The notes below the pieces were generated by a model. It was not told where the DNA came from. It did not search any database and was given only the letters and a program-made list of their open reading frames with translations. A DNA stretch of 29,019 nucleotides from a virus, in the IMG/VR virus record IMGVR_UViG_3300036985_004639, positions 1 through 29,019 of that record, one strand, 5' to 3'. How positions within the stretch are numbered: the first letter of the stretch is position 1; every line of letters begins with the position of its first letter. The position numbers were made by a program, and so were the translations under genes. This document shows, one piece after another, positions 7,649 through 14,250 of the stretch.

Positions 7649-8104
7649 ATGGCAACCGCCGCAAAAGGTAGGATAATGACTGGGGCACGGGCCCTGTTCA
7701 TGATCAATTCAGTCAAGGTCGGGTACGCCAAGACGGTGACCGTCGCGGAGTCGATCGATTATCAGCCGGTAGAGGTAATCGGAAATATCGAGGTCGAGGA
7801 GCACGTCCCGGTGGCTTACCGGGTGAGCATGACCGCCGCATTTTTCCGGCTGGTGGGGGAGACGGTCAAGAGCCTGGGGTATTTTCCCACCGCGGGCACC
7901 AGCTCCGACGACCACCTGACCAACATCCTCACGGTGTCCGATGTGCTCCAGGCGACGATCGAGGACACCAAGACTGGCAAAGTTCTTGCTACCCTGGAGC
8001 AAGTCAAGCTAGTCTCAAACAATTGGAACCTGGACGCTCGAGGTATCATGGGCAATGACGTGGAATTCGTGGCGATCCGCGTGAAGGATGAATCGGAAGC
8101 CTAG
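7649..8104 (+). CDS. tail tube protein
   Basis: The 151-residue product starts at ATG 7649 behind AAAGGAGCG, 12 bases after the sheath stop. Its size and beta-rich pattern fit the myovirus tube family: an early strand (GARALFMINSVKVGYAKTVT), VEVIGNIEVEEHVPVAYRVS, and the closing strands EQVKLVSNNWNLDARGIM and VEFVAIRVKD. Tube subunits stack as hexameric rings inside the sheath and form the DNA channel. The sheath-tube order immediately before chaperones and tape measure is the classical arrangement. An intrinsic terminator follows within 40 bases, as expected for a highly expressed major structural gene. Confidence 0.88.
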   Translation: MATAAKGRIMTGARALFMINSVKVGYAKTVTVAESIDYQPVEVIGNIEVEEHVPVAYRVSMTAAFFRLVGETVKSLGYFPTAGTSSDDHLTNILTVSDVLQATIEDTKTGKVLATLEQVKLVSNNWNLDARGIMGNDVEFVAIRVKDESEA

Positions 8105-8134
8105 CGAGAAGTGCCGGACTATTTAGGACCGGCG

Positions 8135-8180
8135 AAAAAGAGCTTTCAAGGTTTCCCCCCACCTTAAAGCTCTTTTTTTA
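8135..8180 (+). terminator. Rho-independent terminator after the tail tube gene
   Basis: A stem AAGAGCTTT(C)AAGGT pairs with ACCTTAAAGCTCTT around a TTCCCCCC-containing loop, with one bulged C. The 3' side runs into seven Ts (8173-8179), which extend a matching A-run on the 5' side. Directly upstream, GCCGG (8113-8117) can pair with CCGGC (8129-8133), a second smaller hairpin. This is the only clear terminator in the window and would partition high-level sheath/tube transcripts from the chaperone and tape measure genes. Confidence 0.88.
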
Positions 8181-8214
8181 TGATCTTGCCCCCGGGCCCT
8201 CCTATCTGTCATTT

Positions 8215-8228
8215 TTGATCCAGATCAC
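8215..8228. promoter_or_regulatory. candidate CRP/FNR-type dyad
   Basis: TTGAT-CCAG-ATCAC matches the FNR/Anr consensus TTGATnnnnATCAA at nine of ten defined positions and also resembles a CRP half-site pair. It lies in the 145-base gap between the tube and chaperone genes, downstream of the terminator and 22 bases before ATG 8250. I could not find a convincing -35/-10 pair nearby. It may be a chance palindrome; no phage regulator is known to act here. Confidence 0.25.
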
Positions 8229-8249
8229 TTTTCGCAAAGGATGCTCAAA

Positions 8250-8735
8250 ATGGACTCGAAAGAGCTAGCCAATCGACTGAACCCGCGTCACCTGGAAGTG
8301 CCCGAAGTAGAGGCCTTGCAGGCGGCCATGGCCGAAGAGGACCCCTTCCTGGTTATCCCGTCGGAGAAAAAGCCCAACCCAAAAGATAATCGGGAATACC
8401 CGTTCGTTTTTTCTCACACCGATGGGCATGGGAAAATCTGGAAAGGGAATTTCACGAACAAGGTGCTGACCATCCGAGACCGCCAGTCGGTGGGGGTGTT
8501 GCGGGCGCGGCTGGCCTCCGGGGTGCCGGTGGTGGCCCTGGATGACATGACCCAAGAGATCAATCTCATGATCGCGCACCTCACGTTTTCTCTGACCGAG
8601 CGGCCGGACTGGGCCAAGGATCTGCAAAACCTGGACGACATCCGGTTGCTGCAAGAGCTATACCTGGAGGTCGCCTCTCACGAGGCGCATTTTCTCGGAT
8701 ACGCAAAGGATAAAGCGGCAAGCGGAGCGCAATAA
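8250..8735 (+). CDS. tail assembly chaperone, first protein (gpG-like)
   Basis: I choose ATG 8250, which sits nine bases after AAAGG (8236-8240), over ATG 8241, which abuts it; the product is 161 residues. The protein has a conserved core (YPFVFSHTDGHGKIWKGNFT, then SVGVLRARLASGVPVVALDD) and a helical tail (LQELYLEVASHEAHFLGYA). Position between tube and tape measure, size, and the open overlapping frame at the 3' end identify it as the first tail assembly chaperone. In tailed phages, these bind the tape measure and recruit tube subunits and are absent from the virion. The sequence alone would be weak evidence; synteny carries the call. Confidence 0.7.
   Translation: MDSKELANRLNPRHLEVPEVEALQAAMAEEDPFLVIPSEKKPNPKDNREYPFVFSHTDGHGKIWKGNFTNKVLTIRDRQSVGVLRARLASGVPVVALDDMTQEINLMIAHLTFSLTERPDWAKDLQNLDDIRLLQELYLEVASHEAHFLGYAKDKAASGAQ
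8596..8735 (+). other. overlap compatible with +1 or -2 ribosomal frameshift between chaperone genes
   Basis: The frame of the downstream chaperone is open from just after TGA 8593-8595, through the 3' end of the first chaperone gene, to 9057. This gives a 140-base overlap. Joining the two needs a +1 or -2 shift. At the stop, CAA TAA T would allow a +1 move into AAT AAG GCG. Read this way, the fused protein continues NNKAGLVRLKHWWAGKYKLP without a break. No classical -1 slippery heptamer is relevant to this phase. The exact site is not determined. Confidence 0.4.
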
Positions 8736-8748
8736 TAAGGCGGGGCTG

Positions 8749-9057
8749 GTGCGGCTGAAGCACTGGTGGGCGGGCAAGTACAAGCTCCCCCCCAATCATT
8801 CGCTTTTTGAAACGCAATCGGTGGCCGAGCTGGTGCTCGAGCAATACGAGGACCTCTATTACCAGCGGGCCGAGCTGGAGGCGAACCTGGAGGATCTTTC
8901 TGGAGACGCGTTGCGGGAGGCTGAGCGCAAGATTAGGGAAATAGGCAAGGCGCTCGGCGAGAAAGTGGATGGAGAAGACGATTTGATCGACAAATGGGAA
9001 AGGGAGCTGGCCGAAGGAAAAATCCCCAACCTGGAGGAGCGACCCGATGGACATTAA
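8749..9057 (+). CDS. tail assembly chaperone, second protein or frameshift extension (gpT-like)
   Basis: Read from GTG 8749 (with AAGG 8737-8740 upstream), the product has 102 residues. It begins RLKHWWAGKYKLPPNHSLFE, a pattern I associate with the T-type extension of tail assembly chaperones, then a Glu/Leu-rich coiled coil (about 35-80). It overlaps the tape measure start by 11 bases. It could be made independently by reinitiation 13 bases after the first chaperone's stop, or as the C-terminal half of a frameshifted fusion; in most phages the second form dominates. The chaperone role follows from position and pattern. The GTG start is therefore provisional. Confidence 0.65.
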   Translation: MRLKHWWAGKYKLPPNHSLFETQSVAELVLEQYEDLYYQRAELEANLEDLSGDALREAERKIREIGKALGEKVDGEDDLIDKWERELAEGKIPNLEERPDGH

Positions 9058-11311
9058 GACCAATGTGGTGATCCAGGCCGAAACCCGCGGATTCGACAAG
9101 GCGCTGCGGGAGACCTTGGGCCTCACCCAGGGCGCACTCCAGGGCCTCAAAGACCAGGCGTCCGTCTATACGACCGTGCAAAAACAGGTGACGTTGCTGC
9201 AAGGCAAGATCGCGGAGCTAGCCAAACAGCAAATGGTGCTGAATCAGGAAATCACCAAGCTCGAGCGCGGTACTGAGGCATACGATTCTTTGAAAGAGTC
9301 GATAAAAGCTACTAATGAGGAAATGCAAAGCACTGAGCGACAGGTTCAGCTCACCACCCGGGCTTTCCGGTCAGAAGCGGATGCAGCCAAGAAATTGGCC
9401 GAAGCCCTCCAGGGCGTGAACGACAAGCAAACCTCCCAGAAGGGAGGGGCGCGCGGTTCTTTCACCCAGGGCTTGCTCCAGGGGGTGGCTCCAGGAGGGG
9501 CTGGTTTCCTCCAGCGGGGCCCTGGGATGAAGCAACAATTCCTGGGGCAGATGATTGGGCATGGAGCCAAGGAAGGGCTCGGAGGGCTTCTCTCGTCGCC
9601 TGTACAGGGCCTCGGGGGGATCTCCCGGGCGATGTCCGTGCTCCCGGGCGGGGGCCTTGTTGCGGGAATGATGGAAAACGCGATGAAGCACGCGGATACC
9701 GGGATGGCTTGGCGAGAGCAGCAATTCGCGGCGGCACCCTTCATGGGGGGCGGTGCATTGGGGAATATAGGCCCTATGCAAGATATCAATGCGGATTACG
9801 ATAGGCAAAAAGCAGATTTGCGCTTTGGAGGAGCTGATGCGATAAAAGCTAACTATACCAAGGAATTTAACCGCCAGATGCCAATGGCGAAAATGAATTA
9901 TGATGCTGAAAAGCATGCGTGGGACCCAGAAAATGCGCCTGATATAAGCCAATTAGCGGGAAAAGGCCCGGGATTTAGGCGGGCTAACGCTGAATTGAAA
10001 AAAAAAGCAGAATACCAATGGGGATCGGTTAAAGAGGATTACTTAAAGCAATTCGATAAATCGGCCGCATTGGCTATTGAAGATCGAAGCCGATTGCTTG
10101 ACCTGAAACGCAAAGAGGAACTAGCCCCCATTCACGCCGCACGCGAAGCGCCTTTTGAGGGGGCTAGGCGCGCTGGATACAATCTCATGGGCAAGACCCG
10201 CCAACAATCCACCGAGGAGGCGCTGGGCCTGGTACAGGCCGGTGGCGGGACGGTCCAGGGAGCACTCCAGTCGGGAATGCTCCCGACGGCATTCGCGGCG
10301 AAAACCGCTTTCGGGGTGGGCTCGGAGACCTCCGGGGCCTTTCTGGCGGCTGGGAGGCGAGGGGGCCTTGTCGGAGGAGCGGGCAAGGGGGCTGAAGGCC
10401 TGTCCAGGTCCTTATCGGACGCCGTGAAGCTGGGTTTGACGGGTTCGGACGCAATCAAATACCTCCAGACCATTGCATCGGGGATCGCGGCCTGGGAGCA
10501 ATCCGGAATTGAATTCAACAAAGACTCGTTTCGCAATATGGCCGATTCGCTCAATTCCGGGGGGATCGCCATGTCGCGGGCAATGAATATCGCTAGCGGC
10601 TTCCAGAATTACACCCAAGGAATGGGGCAGCGGGGGATTTCCGGAGGCCGGGATTTGATGCTCCTCCAGATGATGGGAGGCTTCAAGGGGGGCGGTGCCG
10701 ATGACCTCGAGCAGGCAACCCTCCAGCTCGAATCCATGCAGCAGCAGGGCGGGGTCAATGCGGTAGAGGCCGGGGGCCCGATGGGCGACTTCATGCAGCG
10801 CATGATGGAGATGGGCGGTGGGGGAGCTTCTGGCCGGCGCTTCCTTCGCGGGCAGCTCGGGCAGATGGGTATCCAGACCTCGGGACTGGAAATCAATGCC
10901 ATGGCCGAGCGGCTCACCGGCGAGCAGCTCTTGACCCCCGAGCAGCGAGATCAGATGGCAGCCGACAAGAAACGGCGGGAAGCCGGAGCCCAGCTCGGGG
11001 CAGATATTGCGACCCCTGGGGGGCTCCAAAAATTGGCAGCCGGTATGGTCCCGGGTGTGGTCAAAAACCAGGCGCAGGTGCAAGAGGAGCAGCTTGCGGT
11101 AGGCCTGAAAATGATTCCAGCCATGCAGACCTTGGCGCGGACCTCGGCGACCATGGCCGAGGCCTTCTCGAACCTCGCCGGCGGGGAGCAGGGGGCCCTC
11201 AACAAATTTCTGAAAGTCATAGAGGGCGCGACGGTTGCTCTGGATGAATTCACGAAAAACGTCGAAAAATACGGAGTAGCCAAGGCGCTAGGTATGCTGG
11301 GAGCAAATTAA
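9047..11311 (+). CDS. tail tape measure protein
   Basis: The 754-residue product starts at ATG 9047 behind GGAGGAG. Residues 10-125 form a long heptad-like coiled coil (VTLLQGKIAELAKQQMVLNQ and neighbours). A Gly/Met-rich middle and helical C-terminus follow. The tape measure sets tail length and occupies the tube lumen; at roughly 1.5 angstrom per residue, 754 residues predict a tail near 110 nm, an inference from the general rule. No peptidase or lysozyme motif is visible. The segment at about residues 245-345 (9781-10080) is unusual: I count about 43% G+C there against about 62% in the sampled line at 10621-10680. Its Lys/Asp/Tyr-rich composition differs from the flanks, suggesting an acquired insert. 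Confidence 0.85.
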   Translation: MDIKTNVVIQAETRGFDKALRETLGLTQGALQGLKDQASVYTTVQKQVTLLQGKIAELAKQQMVLNQEITKLERGTEAYDSLKESIKATNEEMQSTERQVQLTTRAFRSEADAAKKLAEALQGVNDKQTSQKGGARGSFTQGLLQGVAPGGAGFLQRGPGMKQQFLGQMIGHGAKEGLGGLLSSPVQGLGGISRAMSVLPGGGLVAGMMENAMKHADTGMAWREQQFAAAPFMGGGALGNIGPMQDINADYDRQKADLRFGGADAIKANYTKEFNRQMPMAKMNYDAEKHAWDPENAPDISQLAGKGPGFRRANAELKKKAEYQWGSVKEDYLKQFDKSAALAIEDRSRLLDLKRKEELAPIHAAREAPFEGARRAGYNLMGKTRQQSTEEALGLVQAGGGTVQGALQSGMLPTAFAAKTAFGVGSETSGAFLAAGRRGGLVGGAGKGAEGLSRSLSDAVKLGLTGSDAIKYLQTIASGIAAWEQSGIEFNKDSFRNMADSLNSGGIAMSRAMNIASGFQNYTQGMGQRGISGGRDLMLLQMMGGFKGGGADDLEQATLQLESMQQQGGVNAVEAGGPMGDFMQRMMEMGGGGASGRRFLRGQLGQMGIQTSGLEINAMAERLTGEQLLTPEQRDQMAADKKRREAGAQLGADIATPGGLQKLAAGMVPGVVKNQAQVQEEQLAVGLKMIPAMQTLARTSATMAEAFSNLAGGEQGALNKFLKVIEGATVALDEFTKNVEKYGVAKALGMLGAN

Positions 11312-12811
11312 ATGCCGACCACTGATTACCGCCCCGGGTACCAGGGCTCTGAAACAAGCTGGGTCAAGGTGGTGGTGTACCAGCGCACGGACGATCCATT
11401 TCTGGCCTCGGACGGGGTGCCGATCGAATTTTCTGGAAAACGAGCATCGGATAAAAATCCCGCGCTGATCGGGGTGAATACAGATAAAGCAATTGGTGTT
11501 CCAGGTAATTTCAATTTCACTGTAAAAGCTGACTCCGAAATATCGGACCTACTGAATATCATCGTGGATGACGCGTGGGTGGACCTGGTGTTCTACCGGC
11601 ACGATCAACCCTGGCATGTCATGCGCGGGCTGGTGGATGAAATTCGACGCTCGGAGACGGTGGTCAACGCCGCGACGGTGCAGACCTATACGATTAGCGG
11701 CCGGGATTTCCAAAAAATCTGGGAGCTGACCCCAGTCTGGTTTTCGCCCTATGCCGGCGCGGATCTTATCTCCGAGTCAATTGCTTTCGAGGTGTTCAAA
11801 GGAATTCCTGAAATCATCGGGGACCCGGCAACCGCGGTGCAGGCCTACTTGAAAAAATTCCTGGAGGCCGTAGGGCAATCGGCTGGGGTGAATTGGTGGC
11901 CACCAGATGGGATGCCATCGGCGACCGAGGGGGATTTCCTGGGTTCGGTGACGTTCAATGCCGATAATTTCTTGAACGAGCCTGGCCGCAAGGCATTCAA
12001 TCCGAATTTCATGCAACCCGACGGTACCCTTTGGGCTCTGGCAAAACAGCACTCTGACCCGGTTTTCACCGAGCTATATTGCGATGTGCTCCCGGACGGG
12101 GACCCGTTCAGCGGCCGGCTGGAGGCTGGAGACCCCCTCGAGCCTTCCGATACTCAAATGACGGTGGTGCTGCGCGATCGCCCTTTCCCGGTGACGGACC
12201 CTTTGATCGGAAATTTCTCTGACTCCTGGGATCGACTGCCCACCCACACGGTCCCGCGACAGCAGCTCCAGACGGTAGAAATCGGTCGATCGGGTCACGA
12301 GCGTTTCAACGCTTATTTTGTGGCCAGCATGCTGCACCAGGAGACCATGGGCAAGCACGGGCTCACTCTCATGGCCCCGCTCGTCGATAAGGAGGACATC
12401 AAGCGCCACGGGATGCGCCGTTTCGACGTGCAAAGCTCCCAGATGCCCGATGACCTGGATCCCACCGTCATGGCTGAAAAACAGCGGCGGATCGTGCGAG
12501 ATTGGTATTGTCTCAACCCCTATTTCCTCTCGGGGACCTTGGGGCTCGGGATGGGTCGGCCAGACATCCGGATCGGGAATAAACTGGTGATCCCTGGAGC
12601 TATTTCCCAGGATCAGAATGAAACCTATTACGTTGAAACTGTAGGGCATTCCTGGACGTTCGGGCGCGGTACGCGCACCCAGGTGGGGGTCACGCGCGGG
12701 TGGATCGGGAAAGACGCGTCCATGCGCGAAACCCTCCAGAAAATCTCGAACCGCTACAAGGTGCCGGCCATCGTGGACGAGTCGCTGATCGGCTGGGGAG
12801 AAATGGCATAA
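11312..12811 (+). CDS. baseplate hub protein (gp27/XkdQ-like)
   Basis: ATG 11312 follows the tape measure stop directly. The 499-residue product has the hub pattern in its N-terminal part. GVPGNFNFTVKADSEISDLL and DAWVDLVFYRHDQPWHVMRG correspond to paired barrel strands, followed by GLVDEIRRSETVVNAAT and YTISGRDFQKIWE. Such proteins form the trimeric hub that links the tube to the central spike. The C-terminal part (IRIGNKLVIPGAISQDQNET, then YYVETVGHSWTFGRGTRTQV) also fits hub domains that end in a beta domain. Placement between tape measure and spike supports this strongly. It overlaps the spike gene by one base at TAATG. Confidence 0.75.
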   Translation: MPTTDYRPGYQGSETSWVKVVVYQRTDDPFLASDGVPIEFSGKRASDKNPALIGVNTDKAIGVPGNFNFTVKADSEISDLLNIIVDDAWVDLVFYRHDQPWHVMRGLVDEIRRSETVVNAATVQTYTISGRDFQKIWELTPVWFSPYAGADLISESIAFEVFKGIPEIIGDPATAVQAYLKKFLEAVGQSAGVNWWPPDGMPSATEGDFLGSVTFNADNFLNEPGRKAFNPNFMQPDGTLWALAKQHSDPVFTELYCDVLPDGDPFSGRLEAGDPLEPSDTQMTVVLRDRPFPVTDPLIGNFSDSWDRLPTHTVPRQQLQTVEIGRSGHERFNAYFVASMLHQETMGKHGLTLMAPLVDKEDIKRHGMRRFDVQSSQMPDDLDPTVMAEKQRRIVRDWYCLNPYFLSGTLGLGMGRPDIRIGNKLVIPGAISQDQNETYYVETVGHSWTFGRGTRTQVGVTRGWIGKDASMRETLQKISNRYKVPAIVDESLIGWGEMA

Positions 12812-13761
12812 TGGCTAGTAATGTCATAGGGTTTGGCACAAGAATCCAGGAGGGCATTCCCCGACGGCCGGCGAGTCGGGGCGAGCAGCGCGCGGGCGGG
12901 CTCATGTTGCGGGGGGTGGTCATGGCCACCTACGTCTCTGACTCCCCCGGGCACCCGCACGAGGAGGACACCAGCAATCCGCCGGTGGCCGTCTACTGCG
13001 ATGTGCTCGTAATGCCCTCCATCTCCCGCCAGAGGTGGTTTGGGCTTCGGGGGGTGCTGGTATCCCAACCCCGCGGGGGAATGCACCACGGGGCCGTCTG
13101 GAAGCCCAGAGCCACCACGGTGGACCTCTCGAGCAGCCTGGACTCCTCTGGCGCGATCGCGAATCCCGCCTATCTCGACGGGGATCACGTCCTGATCGGG
13201 TTTTTGAACGACAATCTATCCCAGCCGGTGATCCTGTCTGGGTTGCCGCACCCGTCCACGGACATGGGAAACGAGACCAAAGACCTGGGTTTTCGCATGA
13301 AGCTCAAGGTTGCGGACGGGGACCCAGAAATCTGGAAACACCATGGGATCTGGTGGGGCGTGACCGACGCGGGGGATTTCCTGGTAGATACCACTTACGC
13401 GAACAACGGCAAGCTGGCGGCGGATGGGAAAGAGGCCGCGCCGAAAACCGACGGCTCGGCCGGGAATTTCACCGTCCGACTTCCGACCGGAGCCAAGCTC
13501 ATTCTGAAGATCGCCGACGGGGCGTCAATTGAGTGGTCGGGGTCGGCGGCGACAGCCCAGCTAATCGTGGGCAACGGGGCGGTCAAGGCGGCCATCGCCG
13601 ACCACTTGCAGCAGCTTTGGGGGACGCTCAAGAGCTGGCTGGAGGCGGTGACTGTGCCCACGGGGATGGGGCCCAGCGGGACGCCAAGCAACACCCCAGC
13701 GACCGCCTGGAACACAAACATCAATTCCAATCAGCTCAAATTTCCCGACAACGGAGCGTAA
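12811..13761 (+). CDS. baseplate spike protein (gpV / gp5 OB-fold-like)
   Basis: The start is ATG 12811 in the overlap TAATG; an earlier in-frame ATG at 12700 lies inside the hub gene and is rejected. The 316-residue product has an OB-fold signature at residues 123-147: YLDGDHVLIGFLNDNLSQPV followed by ILSGLPHP. This is the hallmark of gpV, gp5 and VgrG spike proteins. Before it, VSQPRGGMHHGAVWKPRA forms the other OB strands. The C-terminal part (LPTGAKLILKIADGASIEWS) is beta-helix-like, ending in a helix. The spike caps the tube and pierces the outer membrane on contraction. No lysozyme domain is present, unlike T4 gp5. Confidence 0.85.
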   Translation: MASNVIGFGTRIQEGIPRRPASRGEQRAGGLMLRGVVMATYVSDSPGHPHEEDTSNPPVAVYCDVLVMPSISRQRWFGLRGVLVSQPRGGMHHGAVWKPRATTVDLSSSLDSSGAIANPAYLDGDHVLIGFLNDNLSQPVILSGLPHPSTDMGNETKDLGFRMKLKVADGDPEIWKHHGIWWGVTDAGDFLVDTTYANNGKLAADGKEAAPKTDGSAGNFTVRLPTGAKLILKIADGASIEWSGSAATAQLIVGNGAVKAAIADHLQQLWGTLKSWLEAVTVPTGMGPSGTPSNTPATAWNTNINSNQLKFPDNGA

Positions 13762-13762
13762 C

Positions 13763-14239
13763 ATGGCGCTGAGTGCGAGCACGTTGAAAAGCCAGATCGA
13801 GAATATGGCGAATACGGACACCGAGGTGACCGCTTGTAGCAATTGGGCTACGGGCTTCGATGAGTATTTCAAGGGCGCAGGGTGCAATGGGGCTCCGGTA
13901 GCTCCGGCGGCACTGGTGGCGGCCAAGGCCGCCATGCAAGGGGCGCTGGCGGGCATGAGCGGGCCAGGACAGGGGTCGGTGAAGCTCCAGGCGGCCATTG
14001 TCGCCTACTGGGGGGCCCTGATCCCAGCGGTAGCCTGGCCTCCTGCGACGGTCATTACCCCCCCTCCAGGGCTTGCTGGTTTGGCTCCGGCGCTGGTGGC
14101 GGTATTCCTGGCCAATACTACCGGGAAAAAAAGCAAGGCGGATTCAGCCCAGACAATCGCGAACGCGATTCATGCAATTATGATCGTGGGTGGCTTGGGT
14201 GTTTTTCCGCCTCCGATTGGGCCCATGCCCATTTTGTAA
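13763..14239 (+). CDS. small Ala/Gly-rich baseplate-region protein
   Basis: ATG 13763 lies one base after the spike stop. The 158-residue product is Ala/Gly/Pro-rich and mostly helical. Recognisable segments are PAALVAAKAAMQGALAGMSG, LQAAIVAYWGALIPA and a Pro-rich VITPPPGLAGLAPALVAVF. It ends in a hydrophobic GGLGVFPPPIGPMPIL. The hydrophobic stretches are not long enough to be convincing membrane spans. Location between the central spike and the LysM wedge protein suggests a baseplate component or spike accessory. I do not recognise a named family. Confidence 0.5.
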   Translation: MALSASTLKSQIENMANTDTEVTACSNWATGFDEYFKGAGCNGAPVAPAALVAAKAAMQGALAGMSGPGQGSVKLQAAIVAYWGALIPAVAWPPATVITPPPGLAGLAPALVAVFLANTTGKKSKADSAQTIANAIHAIMIVGGLGVFPPPIGPMPIL

Positions 14240-14250
14240 AGGAGACTTCC

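Noticed and set aside
8181-8240. Sigma70 promoter after the terminator (TTGCCC at 8186, TATCTG at 8203)
   Set aside because: The spacing is 11 bases and no -10-like hexamer occurs at 16-18 bases, so I do not call a promoter.
12700-12810. Upstream start for the spike gene
   Set aside because: It lies within the hub gene's coding sequence; ATG 12811 overlaps the hub stop in the usual coupled manner.
13882-14250. Upstream extension of the LysM/gp25 gene
   Set aside because: The extension is a Gly/Arg-rich shadow of the small Ala-rich gene at 13763-14239. AAAGGAGA before ATG 14251 marks the true start.
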